Positions 1-6,198 of a stretch of 6,467 nt of DNA are shown here, in pieces. The stretch's first letter is position 1. Every line of letters begins with the position of its first letter. The notes beneath the pieces are model-generated. The model did not search any database. It worked only from the letters and a program-made list of their open reading frames with translations, and had not been told where the DNA came from. The stretch lies in contig OMVC01000165.1 of NCBI GenBank assembly GCA_900314375.1, forward strand, positions 1 through 6,467, in the 5' to 3' direction. This DNA is from an uncultured bacterium (GTDB lineage Bacteria > Cyanobacteriota > Vampirovibrionia > Gastranaerophilales > Gastranaerophilaceae). Made by a program: the position numbers and the translations under genes.

Positions 1-3000
1 CTGTTATACCACCTGCTATTTGCGCATATGAATTATTGTTTATTGCACCACCTGACGCTCTGCCGGAAGTTTGGGCGTAATTTCCAGTGAACTCTCCGGA
101 GATTGACCCTATATATGCGCCTATACCGGTTGCAACACCTGAACCTGTAGAGATAGCACCTCCGCCGGCACTCATATTTTGAGAATAAACATGATTGTTA
201 GTGAAAACTACATTTGTTATTTCATCTATTCTGCCAAGGCCATATTCATCACTTGAATATATATTTAATATTGCACCACCGTTAACCGTAGATGCCACGG
301 ATTCGGCACTGTTACCTTCAAATGAGGTATTAGATATTTCTTTTATGTAGTTGTAGTTATCTAATGCACCGCCTGATGCATGGTAGTTGCCCGTTGTAGT
401 TTCTTCACCGGTCCTATAGACTCTGTTATTTTTGAAAGTTGAATTGGTTATTTTATCTATTACACCATAAGTATTATTATCTAATGCAACACCATGTGCT
501 CCGCCAAACTTGTTCGGTTCAGAGTACATAGTATTATCTTCAAAAGTAACATTATCAATTGTTCCGATATGAGCATGGTTAACCAAAACACCGCCGTGCG
601 GTGATGCTTTATACGAATGGGCTGTATTACCGATAAAGTTTGTATCTTTTATAAGTGCTATTTCAGCATTCGGAAAACCACCATAAGCAGAACCACCTGT
701 TATACCATTATTAATAATTCCGCCCCAGAGAGAAGTTGCACTACCATCTGATGTTACGGTGTTGTTATTAAATTCCGAACCGATAATTTGTGATACCGTT
801 CCGGTATTTCTGATTATACCGCCTGTGTATGCGGCACTTGTTTCATTAATAGTATTGTTATTAAACTTAGAGCCGCTGACAGAAAGGTTTCCCGCATTTT
901 GAATAACTGAAGACAGTGCACCAACAACCGCTGAGGTGTTACCTGAATAATCTACGCCATTCAAATTCAACGAACTGCCCTCACCAACTTTTGCAAGAAT
1001 TGAGGCATTTGTTATCTTTGTATTATTAATATTTAATGTTGTACCTGAATTTGACAAATCGAATAACTTGTGTCCGTTAGCGTTAAGTGTTGAACGGTTA
1101 TCGCCCGATTTAACACCATTAATTGACAATGTGCCTGCACTTGTTGCAGTCAAATCTTGTGTCAGGTCGTACACATTACCCGCAGCATCAAAATCAAATG
1201 TTCTTGTATTTGTCGGATTTGTTGCCGCATCATCCACGAATTTGTTAATCTCATAAAGGACATCCCATTCGTTTGTATAATTCTTTGTCGGATCAATTTC
1301 GGTATCCGTAACAATATAACCCAAACTGTCTTTCAAAGTGTTGCCCGCATCAGAACCGACAACAGAAAGCGTCAGGGTATCTGTTGCGTTGTTATAATAT
1401 TCACCAAAAATATCATTCCACCGAACATTTGCGACTAAACTGTCCTGTCCTTCTATTGTATAATCTCTTGTCTTTGTATCCGCAAGTGATGATGCCAATT
1501 CCAACACCATATTGGAATTTTCACCTTTTATAATTTGAACTTTATCATCAATTCCAAGACTGCCATTGAGATAATTAATTGCAGATATCAAAATCGTTCC
1601 CGCAGAACCCGTATCAACGGTAAAATTATCTGCGGTTTTCGCAGCGCCGTCAATATCGATATCAATATTTAATTTAGCACCAAGGTTAGTAACCCCAAGT
1701 GTTACATCATCAATTACGGTATTTTTTGAATTTATTTTTCCGCTGGCGTTATTATTTGTAAAACCGCCTGCATTTAATGTTGAACCACCATCCAGATTCA
1801 ATACTCCGCCGCCTGTCAAGGCAACCGTATTGCCAGAAATTGTGCCGCTATTATTGTATGTGCCTGAAATACTTGTTGTACCTGTACCTGAAATAGTACC
1901 GGAGTTCGTACCGTTTGTAATATTCAAATTACCGGAGTTCGCAATTGTACCTGAATTTGTACTATTTACGGCAGTTGTTGTACCGCTGTTTGTTAAGGTT
2001 GCACCTGAGCCTACATTAACCGTATTTTGTGTTATACTGCCTGCGTTGCTGAATGTTCCGTCAGAGGCAAGAACAAATGTTCCCGAACCTGTGATTGCAC
2101 CGTTACCGACAGTTGCGCCTGTTGTATTGACGGTTATTGTTGAACTTGCATTATTCAGTTCCGCACCGTTTGATACTGTCAAACCGTTCTGAGTTAAATT
2201 AGCGCCTAATGCAGTTGTACCGTTAACTGATGTTGTACCTGCACCTGTAACCGCTTTGTTAATTATATTTGCACCATTTAAGGTCAAAGTCCCGTTATTT
2301 GTAATTCCTGAAGTGTTACTTGAATCAATATAAGCATTATTCAATATCAATTCATTGCCATCAGCCACTCTTGCCACATATCCGGCATTTATAACTTTTG
2401 TATTATCTATTTCAACCGTTGTGCCGGCATTTTCCATATTGAACAAATTATAACCGTCAGCATCTATTGTTGAATAGTTATCACCTGATTTTGTACCCGC
2501 AATTGTCAGTTTTCCGGCGGTTGTTGCACCTGCATTCTCTGTTGAAGTAAAGGTTGCTGTTGTTCCGTCAAAGTCAAAGGTTCTGTCAGAACCGGTTGCA
2601 ACATTGATTAAATGCAGATTATCTTCGGGGTTTGCATAAGTTTTGTCGCTGTCAGTTACAGTCAAAGCCCACTGAATTGTGTCTGCAAGTCCGTCGGATG
2701 AACCAATTACACTCAGTTCAGTATTTCTTGAACGAGTATATTCGTAATCACCATACATAGCGTTATATTTAATAGTTGTACCGCTAAATGTATCTGTTCC
2801 GACTATTGTTTCATCGGCAATTGCAATATCATACGCATTTTTAACACTACTATCAATTGTCAATCTTGTGTTTGCGTTCGCACCTGACAATATCTGTTGA
2901 GTAATTGTTGTTGAACTTGTTTGGTTTCTGAGATTTTCAGCCCCCGCCAAATCCAATTGCGAAATATTAAATGTTCCGCTTCCGCCTGTCAAAGTAAAAG

Positions 3001-5563
3001 TATCAGCCTGTGTTGTCAAGTCATTTGCTATATTCATATCAATAGCAAGATTTAATGCCGAACCTAAGTTTGCATTTCCAAGCGTATATGATGAATATGT
3101 TGTATTATTTGTATTAAATGTGCCGCCGTTTGTATCATTTGTAATATTTGAAAGCGTTACACCGACACCGTCTGAAACATTCAGCACTGAATTATTTGTA
3201 TAATTCAAAGTCCCCTGAGTTAAATCAGCACCCAAATCTGTTGTACCGTTTAATCTCGTTGTTCCTGTCCCGCTTACTTCTTTATTCAAAATATTATTAT
3301 TACTTAATAACAAAGTACCGTTATTTGATATCCCTGCGGTATTGTTCGAATCAATCACAACATCAGATAAGCCTAAGGTGTTTCCGCTGTTTACGGTTGC
3401 AACATTGGCTGCATTTGTAATCTTTGTATTATTAATGTTTACTGTTGAGCCGTTTGAAATTTCAAACAAACTATGTCCGTTACCGTCAATAGTTGAACGG
3501 CTGTTGCCGGATTTAACACCATTGATTGTAAAGTTACCTGCTGATGTTGCGGACAAATCCTTAGTTAAGTCATATTCATTAGCCGCAGAATCAAAATTAA
3601 ACTCTCTGGCATCTGATGTCAAAAATTTGTTTATTTCATAGAGAGTATCAAGAGTACCGGTATAGTTCTTTGGACCATATACGGATTTTGAAAGTTCGTA
3701 TGCCAAACTGTCTTTATACCCTGAAGTTCCTGTCACAACAGAAAAATCATAAGTATCTTCTCTATCTTGATAATATTCACCAAAAATATCATTCCAATTG
3801 ACAACCGCAGTTATATCATCTCTGCCCTCAACCCGAACGGTATTAACAATACTTCCCACAGAACTGTCAAGCGTTAAAGCAGGCACACGAGCAGCGCTGC
3901 TTGCGGTAACATCAAGAACTTTAAAGACCTGATCCAAGCCCGCTGTTGCAGAACCCAAGAAATTAATATCGGTAATATTTATTTTGTTCTTAGTACCTGT
4001 TGATGTCAATTTGATAAGGTCAGCCGTGCCGCTTGAAGCGTCTAAATCAATTTTGAGATTCAAAGCGTTTGTTGCGGTAATTGTACCCAAATTTACATTA
4101 CCGTTGTCAATAGAATTATTTGTTAAATCTAAAGTATCGGTGTCTGTACTGTTAGTAAATGTATTTGTGTTAATAGAACCACCCTGAGCCAATTTTAAAG
4201 TAGCAGCATTACTAAGAGTAAGAGAATTTGCATTTAAACTGCCCGCAACATTAGCTGTTCCGTACCTGACTGTTACAGTGTTTTGATTAACGGAACCATT
4301 TAAATTTGTTGCACCCGTATAGCCGTTTGCACCGAGGTTCAATGTACCGTTACCATTAATAGAACCGCCGAAAGTAACACTTTGCCCATCATTTGCTCGG
4401 ACATTGGCAGTACCTGAGTTGTATATGTCATTTGCAGTACCGTTTGCGGTATTGCCTGAAAATTCAATATTTTTGCTATCGGCTGTTAATGTAAGAGTTC
4501 CGCTGTTATATATAGCGCCGCCATTACCGCCTGCAGTATTGCCGGTAAACTTGACATCCGAATTTGCTGCAACAACAGACATTCCGTTATTAGCACTGTT
4601 ATATATAGCACCACCATTGTCTTCGGCACTGTTTGAGGTAAAATCAGTATCTGTGATATTCAGATTTGTATAACCTGTTGAGTATATTGCACCACCATTG
4701 CCCTCCGAAGAATATAATTGAGTCGAAGAGTTACTACTAAAAGTAGCATTTGTGATACTCACACTCATAGCACTATTGCGGGAGCCACCAGCTAAATATA
4801 ACGCCCCGCCATTACCACCGGTTGCAGAATTCGAATCAAACAGAACATTGTTTATTGTACCGGTCAGCCTATTTCCACCTATATACAACGCCCCGCCATA
4901 ACCATAATGATTACCGGAAATTAAATAGCCTCTAGCACCCACAGCCCTGTTGTCTATAAAAATGGAATTTGTTATTGTGGTATCTACTGCAGAGGAAATA
5001 GCGCCGCCTTTTACATCAGAGCCAAACCACTGTGAAGCAGTTTCAGAAATATTCTCATACTTTGTTTTATCGGCAGTTAAAGTACCTGTTGTTTGCTCTG
5101 TTCTCTCTCTATCTCCGCTCTTTGTTCTTTCAATATCATCATCCGTAACAGTTGCAGCACCGCCTGTAACTGTCGAGCGTTTTTTCGCCAGCCTTGGGGT
5201 AATTGTTGATTTGCCTGAATTTGTCAAAAAGCCGCCTGAAATAGAATCAGTACCGCTCAGAATATAATCTTTGGATTTTTCATCTTCTTTTGCACCTGTT
5301 GTTGAATATACAGACGGAATTGTATCATTCTCCATCATTATTTTTTGTGCAAAATCACTCAACGCAGGTAATGGGGCTTGATTATCTTTTTTATCAGTCT
5401 TAACTACTTGCTTAACAGCACCTGAATGTATATCCTCGGCATTTTGAAATTCCGAAGAACTTGCCGGAGTTGAAGGCGCAACAAGTCCCAAACCTCCAAC
5501 TGCAACAGCAGAGGCGAGAATGTATTTTAATATAGACTCATTCCGTCTTCTCTTTTTTCTCAT
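1..5563 (-). CDS. Giant Pmp-like/beta-helix surface adhesin, C-terminally incomplete
   Basis: The frame is open from ATG at 5563-5561 to the left edge: 1854 complete codons with no stop. The start is firm: an in-frame TGA (5575-5573) lies four codons upstream, and GGAG (5570-5567) sits 3 nt before the ATG, a short spacing. Visible layout: signal peptide, residues 1-34; charged/polar linker to about 185; GGA(I/L)/FxxN repeats, about 186-385; Asn/Thr/Gly-rich beta-helix-like stretch to about 589; three diverged modules beginning at W590, Y933 and W1382; then a second GGA(I/L)/FxxN block from about 1539 to the edge. I read no cysteine anywhere, which is common in exported beta-helical passengers. 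The GGA(I/L) plus FxxN pairing is characteristic of chlamydial polymorphic membrane protein repeats, and related repeats occur in large adhesins of other bacteria. By inference it is exported and surface-exposed, with an adhesive or self-associating role. The anchor (autotransporter barrel or other) would lie beyond the window and is not seen. No catalytic motif was recognised. Confidence 0.9.
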   Translation of the reverse strand, partial: MRKKRRRNESILKYILASAVAVGGLGLVAPSTPASSSEFQNAEDIHSGAVKQVVKTDKKDNQAPLPALSDFAQKIMMENDTIPSVYSTTGAKEDEKSKDYILSGTDSISGGFLTNSGKSTITPRLAKKRSTVTGGAATVTDDDIERTKSGDRERTEQTTGTLTADKTKYENISETASQWFGSDVKGGAISSAVDTTITNSIFIDNRAVGARGYLISGNHYGYGGALYIGGNRLTGTINNVLFDSNSATGGNGGALYLAGGSRNSAMSVSITNATFSSNSSTQLYSSEGNGGAIYSTGYTNLNITDTDFTSNSAEDNGGAIYNSANNGMSVVAANSDVKFTGNTAGGNGGAIYNSGTLTLTADSKNIEFSGNTANGTANDIYNSGTANVRANDGQSVTFGGSINGNGTLNLGANGYTGATNLNGSVNQNTVTVRYGTANVAGSLNANSLTLSNAATLKLAQGGSINTNTFTNSTDTDTLDLTNNSIDNGNVNLGTITATNALNLKIDLDASSGTADLIKLTSTGTKNKINITDINFLGSATAGLDQVFKVLDVTASSAARVPALTLDSSVGSIVNTVRVEGRDDITAVVNWNDIFGEYYQDREDTYDFSVVTGTSGYKDSLAYELSKSVYGPKNYTGTLDTLYEINKFLTSDAREFNFDSAANEYDLTKDLSATSAGNFTINGVKSGNSRSTIDGNGHSLFEISNGSTVNINNTKITNAANVATVNSGNTLGLSDVVIDSNNTAGISNNGTLLLSNNNILNKEVSGTGTTRLNGTTDLGADLTQGTLNYTNNSVLNVSDGVGVTLSNITNDTNGGTFNTNNTTYSSYTLGNANLGSALNLAIDMNIANDLTTQADTFTLTGGSGTFNISQLDLAGAENLRNQTSSTTITQQILSGANANTRLTIDSSVKNAYDIAIADETIVGTDTFSGTTIKYNAMYGDYEYTRSRNTELSVIGSSDGLADTIQWALTVTDSDKTYANPEDNLHLINVATGSDRTFDFDGTTATFTSTENAGATTAGKLTIAGTKSGDNYSTIDADGYNLFNMENAGTTVEIDNTKVINAGYVARVADGNELILNNAYIDSSNTSGITNNGTLTLNGANIINKAVTGAGTTSVNGTTALGANLTQNGLTVSNGAELNNASSTITVNTTGATVGNGAITGSGTFVLASDGTFSNAGSITQNTVNVGSGATLTNSGTTTAVNSTNSGTIANSGNLNITNGTNSGTISGTGTTSISGTYNNSGTISGNTVALTGGGVLNLDGGSTLNAGGFTNNNASGKINSKNTVIDDVTLGVTNLGAKLNIDIDIDGAAKTADNFTVDTGSAGTILISAINYLNGSLGIDDKVQIIKGENSNMVLELASSLADTKTRDYTIEGQDSLVANVRWNDIFGEYYNNATDTLTLSVVGSDAGNTLKDSLGYIVTDTEIDPTKNYTNEWDVLYEINKFVDDAATNPTNTRTFDFDAAGNVYDLTQDLTATSAGTLSINGVKSGDNRSTLNANGHKLFDLSNSGTTLNINNTKITNASILAKVGEGSSLNLNGVDYSGNTSAVVGALSSVIQNAGNLSVSGSKFNNNTINETSAAYTGGIIRNTGTVSQIIGSEFNNNTVTSDGSATSLWGGIINNGITGGSAYGGFPNAEIALIKDTNFIGNTAHSYKASPHGGVLVNHAHIGTIDNVTFEDNTMYSEPNKFGGAHGVALDNNTYGVIDKITNSTFKNNRVYRTGEETTTGNYHASGGALDNYNYIKEISNTSFEGNSAESVASTVNGGAILNIYSSDEYGLGRIDEITNVVFTNNHVYSQNMSAGGGAISTGSGVATGIGAYIGSISGEFTGNYAQTSGRASGGAINNNSYAQIAGGIT
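2..949 (-). repeat. C-terminal (visible) Pmp-like repeat block
   Basis: Residues about 1539-1854. GG-type motifs include YTGGII, LWGGII, HGGVLV, SGGALDN, NGGAILN, GGGAIST and SGGAINN. They alternate with FNNN, FIGN, FEDN, FKNN, FEGN, FTNN and FTGN. A companion pattern precedes many of these: IGTIDNVTFEDN, IDKITNSTFKNN, IKEISNTSFEGN, IDEITNVVFTNN, IGSISGEFTGN. This gives a stricter rung (I..I...F..N) than in the N-terminal block. Unit lengths are roughly 35-45 residues. The block continues past the left edge. Confidence 0.72.
950..1420 (-). repeat. Adhesin internal module, copy C, shortened (residues 1382-1538)
   Basis: It opens with WNDIFGEYYNN at W1382, identical to copy A over nine residues, then DSLGYIV and LYEINKF. 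The core reads TFDFDAAGNVYDLTQDLTATSAG, in pieces, with INGVKSGDNRSTLNANG, LFDLSNSG and INNTKITNA. After LNLNGVD it loses the closing segment (NK.V.GTGTT, LGANLTQ) present in copies A and B and passes into the second Pmp-like block. Copies A and C resemble each other more than either resembles B at the opening. Confidence 0.72.
1394..1420 (-). repeat. 27-bp identical repeat, copy in module C
   Basis: This is the partner of 3770-3796, identical over 27 bp and in the same orientation and reading frame. The corresponding place in module B (about 2741-2767) is clearly different at both DNA and protein level. Confidence 0.85.
1835..2000 (-). repeat. Short NSGT(I/T) repeat array in the adhesin
   Basis: The protein here repeats NSGTT, NSGTI, NSGN, NSGTISG, SGTGTTSISG, NNSGTISG at about 7-12 residue spacing. 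At the DNA level the 11-mer accggagttcg recurs at 1898-1908 and 1931-1941, a 33-bp (11-codon) offset. It probably forms regular short beta-helix turns and could expand or contract in frame by slippage. Confidence 0.6.
2189..2767 (-). repeat. Adhesin internal module, copy B (residues 933-1125)
   Basis: About 193 residues, almost the same length as copy A. The opening motif has diverged to YNAMYGDYEY, replacing WNDIFGEYY. The core keeps the pattern: RTFDFDGTTATFTS, IAGTKSGDNYSTIDADG, LFNMENAG and IDNTKVINAG. The closing part is ITNNGTLTLNGANI, NKAVTGAGTT, NGTTALGANLTQ. It is the most diverged copy at its N-terminal end, while its closing segment matches copy A closely. It is followed by the NSGTI-type short repeats. 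Confidence 0.75.
3215..3796 (-). repeat. Adhesin internal module, copy A (residues 590-783)
   Basis: About 194 residues. It opens with WNDIFGEYY at W590, followed by a DSLAYEL segment and an LYEINKF segment. Next comes a conserved core with YDLTKDLSATSAG, INGVKSG, STIDGNGHSLFEI and INNTKITNA. It closes with SNNGTLLLSNNNI, NKEVSGTGTT, NGTTDLGADLTQ. It aligns without large gaps to copy B and, over its first roughly 155 residues, to copy C. The NG/LF pattern followed by INNTKI looks like successive beta-helix rungs. I do not recognise it as a named domain. Confidence 0.75.
3770..3796 (-). repeat. 27-bp identical repeat, copy in module A
   Basis: This stretch is identical base for base to 1394-1420 and encodes WNDIFGEYY plus the adjacent codon positions. 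The flanking bases differ (g against t on the low-coordinate side, attg against ccga on the other), so the identity ends sharply. The two copies are direct repeats 2376 bp apart, a multiple of three, so recombination between them would keep the reading frame. Confidence 0.85.
4409..5008 (-). repeat. N-terminal Pmp-like repeat block (GGA(I/L) / FxxN)
   Basis: Residues about 186-385. GGAI or GGAL occurs in the contexts KGGAISS (186-189), YGGALY, NGGALYLAG, NGGAIYSTG, NGGAIYNSA and NGGAIYNSG. These alternate with FxxN-type turns: FIDN, FDSN, FSSN, FTSN, FTGN and FSGN. The alternation at about 25-45 residues is that of the chlamydial Pmp middle repeat, which is predicted to form rungs of a right-handed beta-helix. 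The last unit degenerates to NDIYNSG before the protein changes character. In Chlamydia these motifs contribute to adhesion; that role here is inferred from resemblance only. Confidence 0.75.
5462..5563 (-). other. Sec-type signal peptide of the adhesin
   Basis: Residues 1-34. A strongly basic n-region (RKKRRRN, residues 2-8) is followed after ESILKY by a hydrophobic core (ILASAVAVGGLGLVA, residues 15-29), and cleavage is plausible after PSTPA at residue 34. The mature protein would begin with SSSEF. The basic n-region is longer than average but short of the extended form found in some very large autotransporters. No lipobox cysteine is present, so this is not a lipoprotein signal. Confidence 0.8.
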
Positions 5564-5592
5564 ATACTCCAGTCAATACTTTTACATTAGGT

Positions 5593-5621
5593 ATTATAAC
5601 ATATTGACGAGGGTATTTCCA
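5593..5621 (-). promoter_or_regulatory. Probable sigma70 promoter of the adhesin
   Basis: On the minus strand a perfect extended -10 (TGTTATAAT, hexamer at 5598-5593) is preceded at 17 bp by TGGAAA (5621-5616), a 4/6 match to the -35 consensus. Transcription would begin near 5586, giving a leader of only about 23 nt that contains the Shine-Dalgarno. The upstream DNA (5631-5700) is A/T-tract rich and could act as an UP element. Confidence 0.65.
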
Positions 5622-5789
5622 CTTTTGTTCATGAATAATTTTTGATATTTTTTGTAGATTTATTTTAAAAATTAGTTTATCCGTTAAATAGCAATAATTT
5701 TCAGAATTTTCACGATTAATCGAGAAAATTTTCCCATTTTAAGTTTTGTAAAGATTATTAAACATGCAACACTAAATAGCCGTTCCGAC
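5622..5789. other. AT-rich divergent intergenic region, no gene
   Basis: Between the two divergent promoters the DNA is very A/T rich, with runs such as attttttgtag and attttaaaaatt and stops in all frames. Apart from the dyad I see no gene, RNA or repeat here. Confidence 0.6.
5705..5730. promoter_or_regulatory. 26-bp near-perfect dyad between divergent promoters
   Basis: The left half is AATTTTCACGATT and the right half is its reverse complement except for one A/A mismatch, so 12 of 13 positions pair. The centre is the perfect palindrome CGATTAATCG (5713-5722). It lies about 84 bp upstream of the minus -35 and about 60 bp upstream of the plus -35, a suitable place for a dimeric regulator of both transcripts. 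It has no U-tract directly after a GC-rich stem, so an operator is more likely than a terminator. The protein that binds is unknown. Confidence 0.45.
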
Positions 5790-5819
5790 TTAACACGCCT
5801 GACAACAATATGCTATAAT
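5790..5819 (+). promoter_or_regulatory. Probable sigma70 promoter of the small secreted-protein remnant
   Basis: TTAACA (5790-5795, 5/6 match to the -35 consensus) is followed after 18 bp by TATAAT (5814-5819), with TG at 5811-5812 forming an extended -10. Transcription would begin near 5826, leaving a leader of about 43 nt before the ATG at 5869. This is the best-matching promoter on the plus strand. Confidence 0.65.
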
Positions 5820-5868
5820 CATTTTGAATTATTTTCAATATATTCTGAAATAGAAATTGGAGAGTTTT

Positions 5869-6024
5869 ATGAAAAAAATATTGATAACCACATTGGTTTT
5901 GTTTAGTTTTGCGCAAATATCACTATAAATAATCACTTAAAATGATAATTCTCAGACACAAAATGAGAATGTTCTAAAACTGTTAAACAAAAAGTCGGAA
6001 AAGTTTCAAAAGTATCTGATATAA
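5869..6024 (+). pseudogene. Remnant of a small secreted-protein gene, stopped after its signal peptide
   Basis: A good Shine-Dalgarno (GGAG, 5859-5862, 6 nt before the ATG) leads into MKKILITTLVLFSFAQISL, a typical signal-peptide start, which ends at TAA 5926-5928. A second in-frame TAA follows at 5938-5940. The same frame is then open over 5941-6021, with a lysine- and glutamine-rich stretch (NENVLKLLNKKSEKFQKY), until TAA at 6022-6024. A strong promoter, ribosome site and signal sequence without a mature domain suggest a decayed gene. A genuine 19-residue peptide gene cannot be excluded. The protein family is not recognisable. Confidence 0.45.
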
Positions 6025-6082
6025 ATTTTAAAATTCTCTGATAATTTACTCTCAAACTTAATGATAATAAAGTTTTAAGTTA

Positions 6083-6110
6083 TGTGTTCGTTTGTATTTA
6101 TTTGTTAAAT
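6083..6110. mobile_element. Possible left end of the Mu-like element
   Basis: The stretch begins TGTGTTCGTTTG and contains the 10-bp step tttgtattta / tttgttaaat (6091-6110). Mu-family elements start with 5'-TG and carry repeated transposase-binding sites just inside their ends. This position is about 115 bp upstream of the transposase start. The boundary is a guess from position and base pattern; the other end and the target duplication cannot be seen. Confidence 0.2.
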
Positions 6111-6151
6111 CATATATAGCTGGTTGGGTAATATCTTGTTGCCTTGTTTGA

Positions 6152-6160
6152 TGGTACACT
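6152..6160 (+). promoter_or_regulatory. Weak candidate -10 for the transposase gene
   Basis: TGGTACACT matches an extended -10 (TGnTAnAnT-like, 4/6 in the hexamer). No convincing -35 lies 16-18 bp upstream, so basal activity would be low, or an activator would be needed. Initiation would fall at about 6167, inside the CTAAAAT repeats. Confidence 0.2.
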
Positions 6161-6182
6161 CTAAAATGCCCTAAAATTAGGC
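6161..6182 (+). repeat. Tandem CTAAAAT pair and imperfect inverted repeat before the transposase
   Basis: CTAAAAT occurs at 6161-6167 and 6171-6177, exactly 10 bp apart (one helical turn). GCC-C-TAA and TTA-GGC at 6168-6182 form a short inverted repeat with one bulged C. The stretch ends 5 bp before the Shine-Dalgarno of the transposase gene, so it could be an operator or limit translation. Confidence 0.35.
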
Positions 6183-6198
6183 TTTTAAAGGAGCAAGA

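Larger units (their letters stand above)
6025..6198. other. Non-coding stretch ahead of the transposase gene
   Basis: No open frame of note is present. The stretch holds TTTGT/TTGTT-type repeats (about 6090-6150), a tandem CTAAAAT pair next to an imperfect inverted repeat (6161-6182), and the transposase Shine-Dalgarno (AAGGAG, 6188-6193). Confidence 0.55.

Noticed and set aside
1..949. Autotransporter barrel or other anchor at the visible end of the adhesin
   Set aside because: The last visible residues are still Pmp-like GG/FxxN repeats. No barrel, LPXTG or other anchor sequence is within the window.
1068..5267. Several plus-strand open frames of 60-120 codons (for example 1830-2192, 3342-3641, 4950-5267)
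   Set aside because: All lie opposite the continuous 1854-codon minus-strand frame. They have no credible ribosome sites and translate to monotonous Val/Pro/Leu/Phe-rich sequence, which is the expected antisense of Asn/Gly/Thr-rich repeat codons.
1..5563. CRISPR array or other DNA-level repeat system
   Set aside because: The repetition is protein-coding, diverged and irregularly spaced, with no short identical repeats at constant spacer distance.
5705..5733. Rho-independent terminator
   Set aside because: The stem is AT-rich with a GC-poor centre and lies between two promoters that both point away from it, so it has no upstream gene to terminate.
5869..6024. Recoding or an alternative genetic code at the two TAA codons of the small frame
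   Set aside because: The long adhesin frame needs no stop reassignment, and the stretch after the stops is too short and unrecognisable to argue for readthrough.
5929..6060. A shifted-frame continuation ending KVGKVSKVSDINFKIL (to about 6045)
   Set aside because: It is preceded by a stop in its own frame, has no start codon or ribosome site, and resembles no family I know, so a frameshifted gene could not be demonstrated.
5564..6198. tRNA, rRNA or riboswitch
   Set aside because: No cloverleaf, conserved rRNA segment or known riboswitch core was recognisable in the non-coding DNA.
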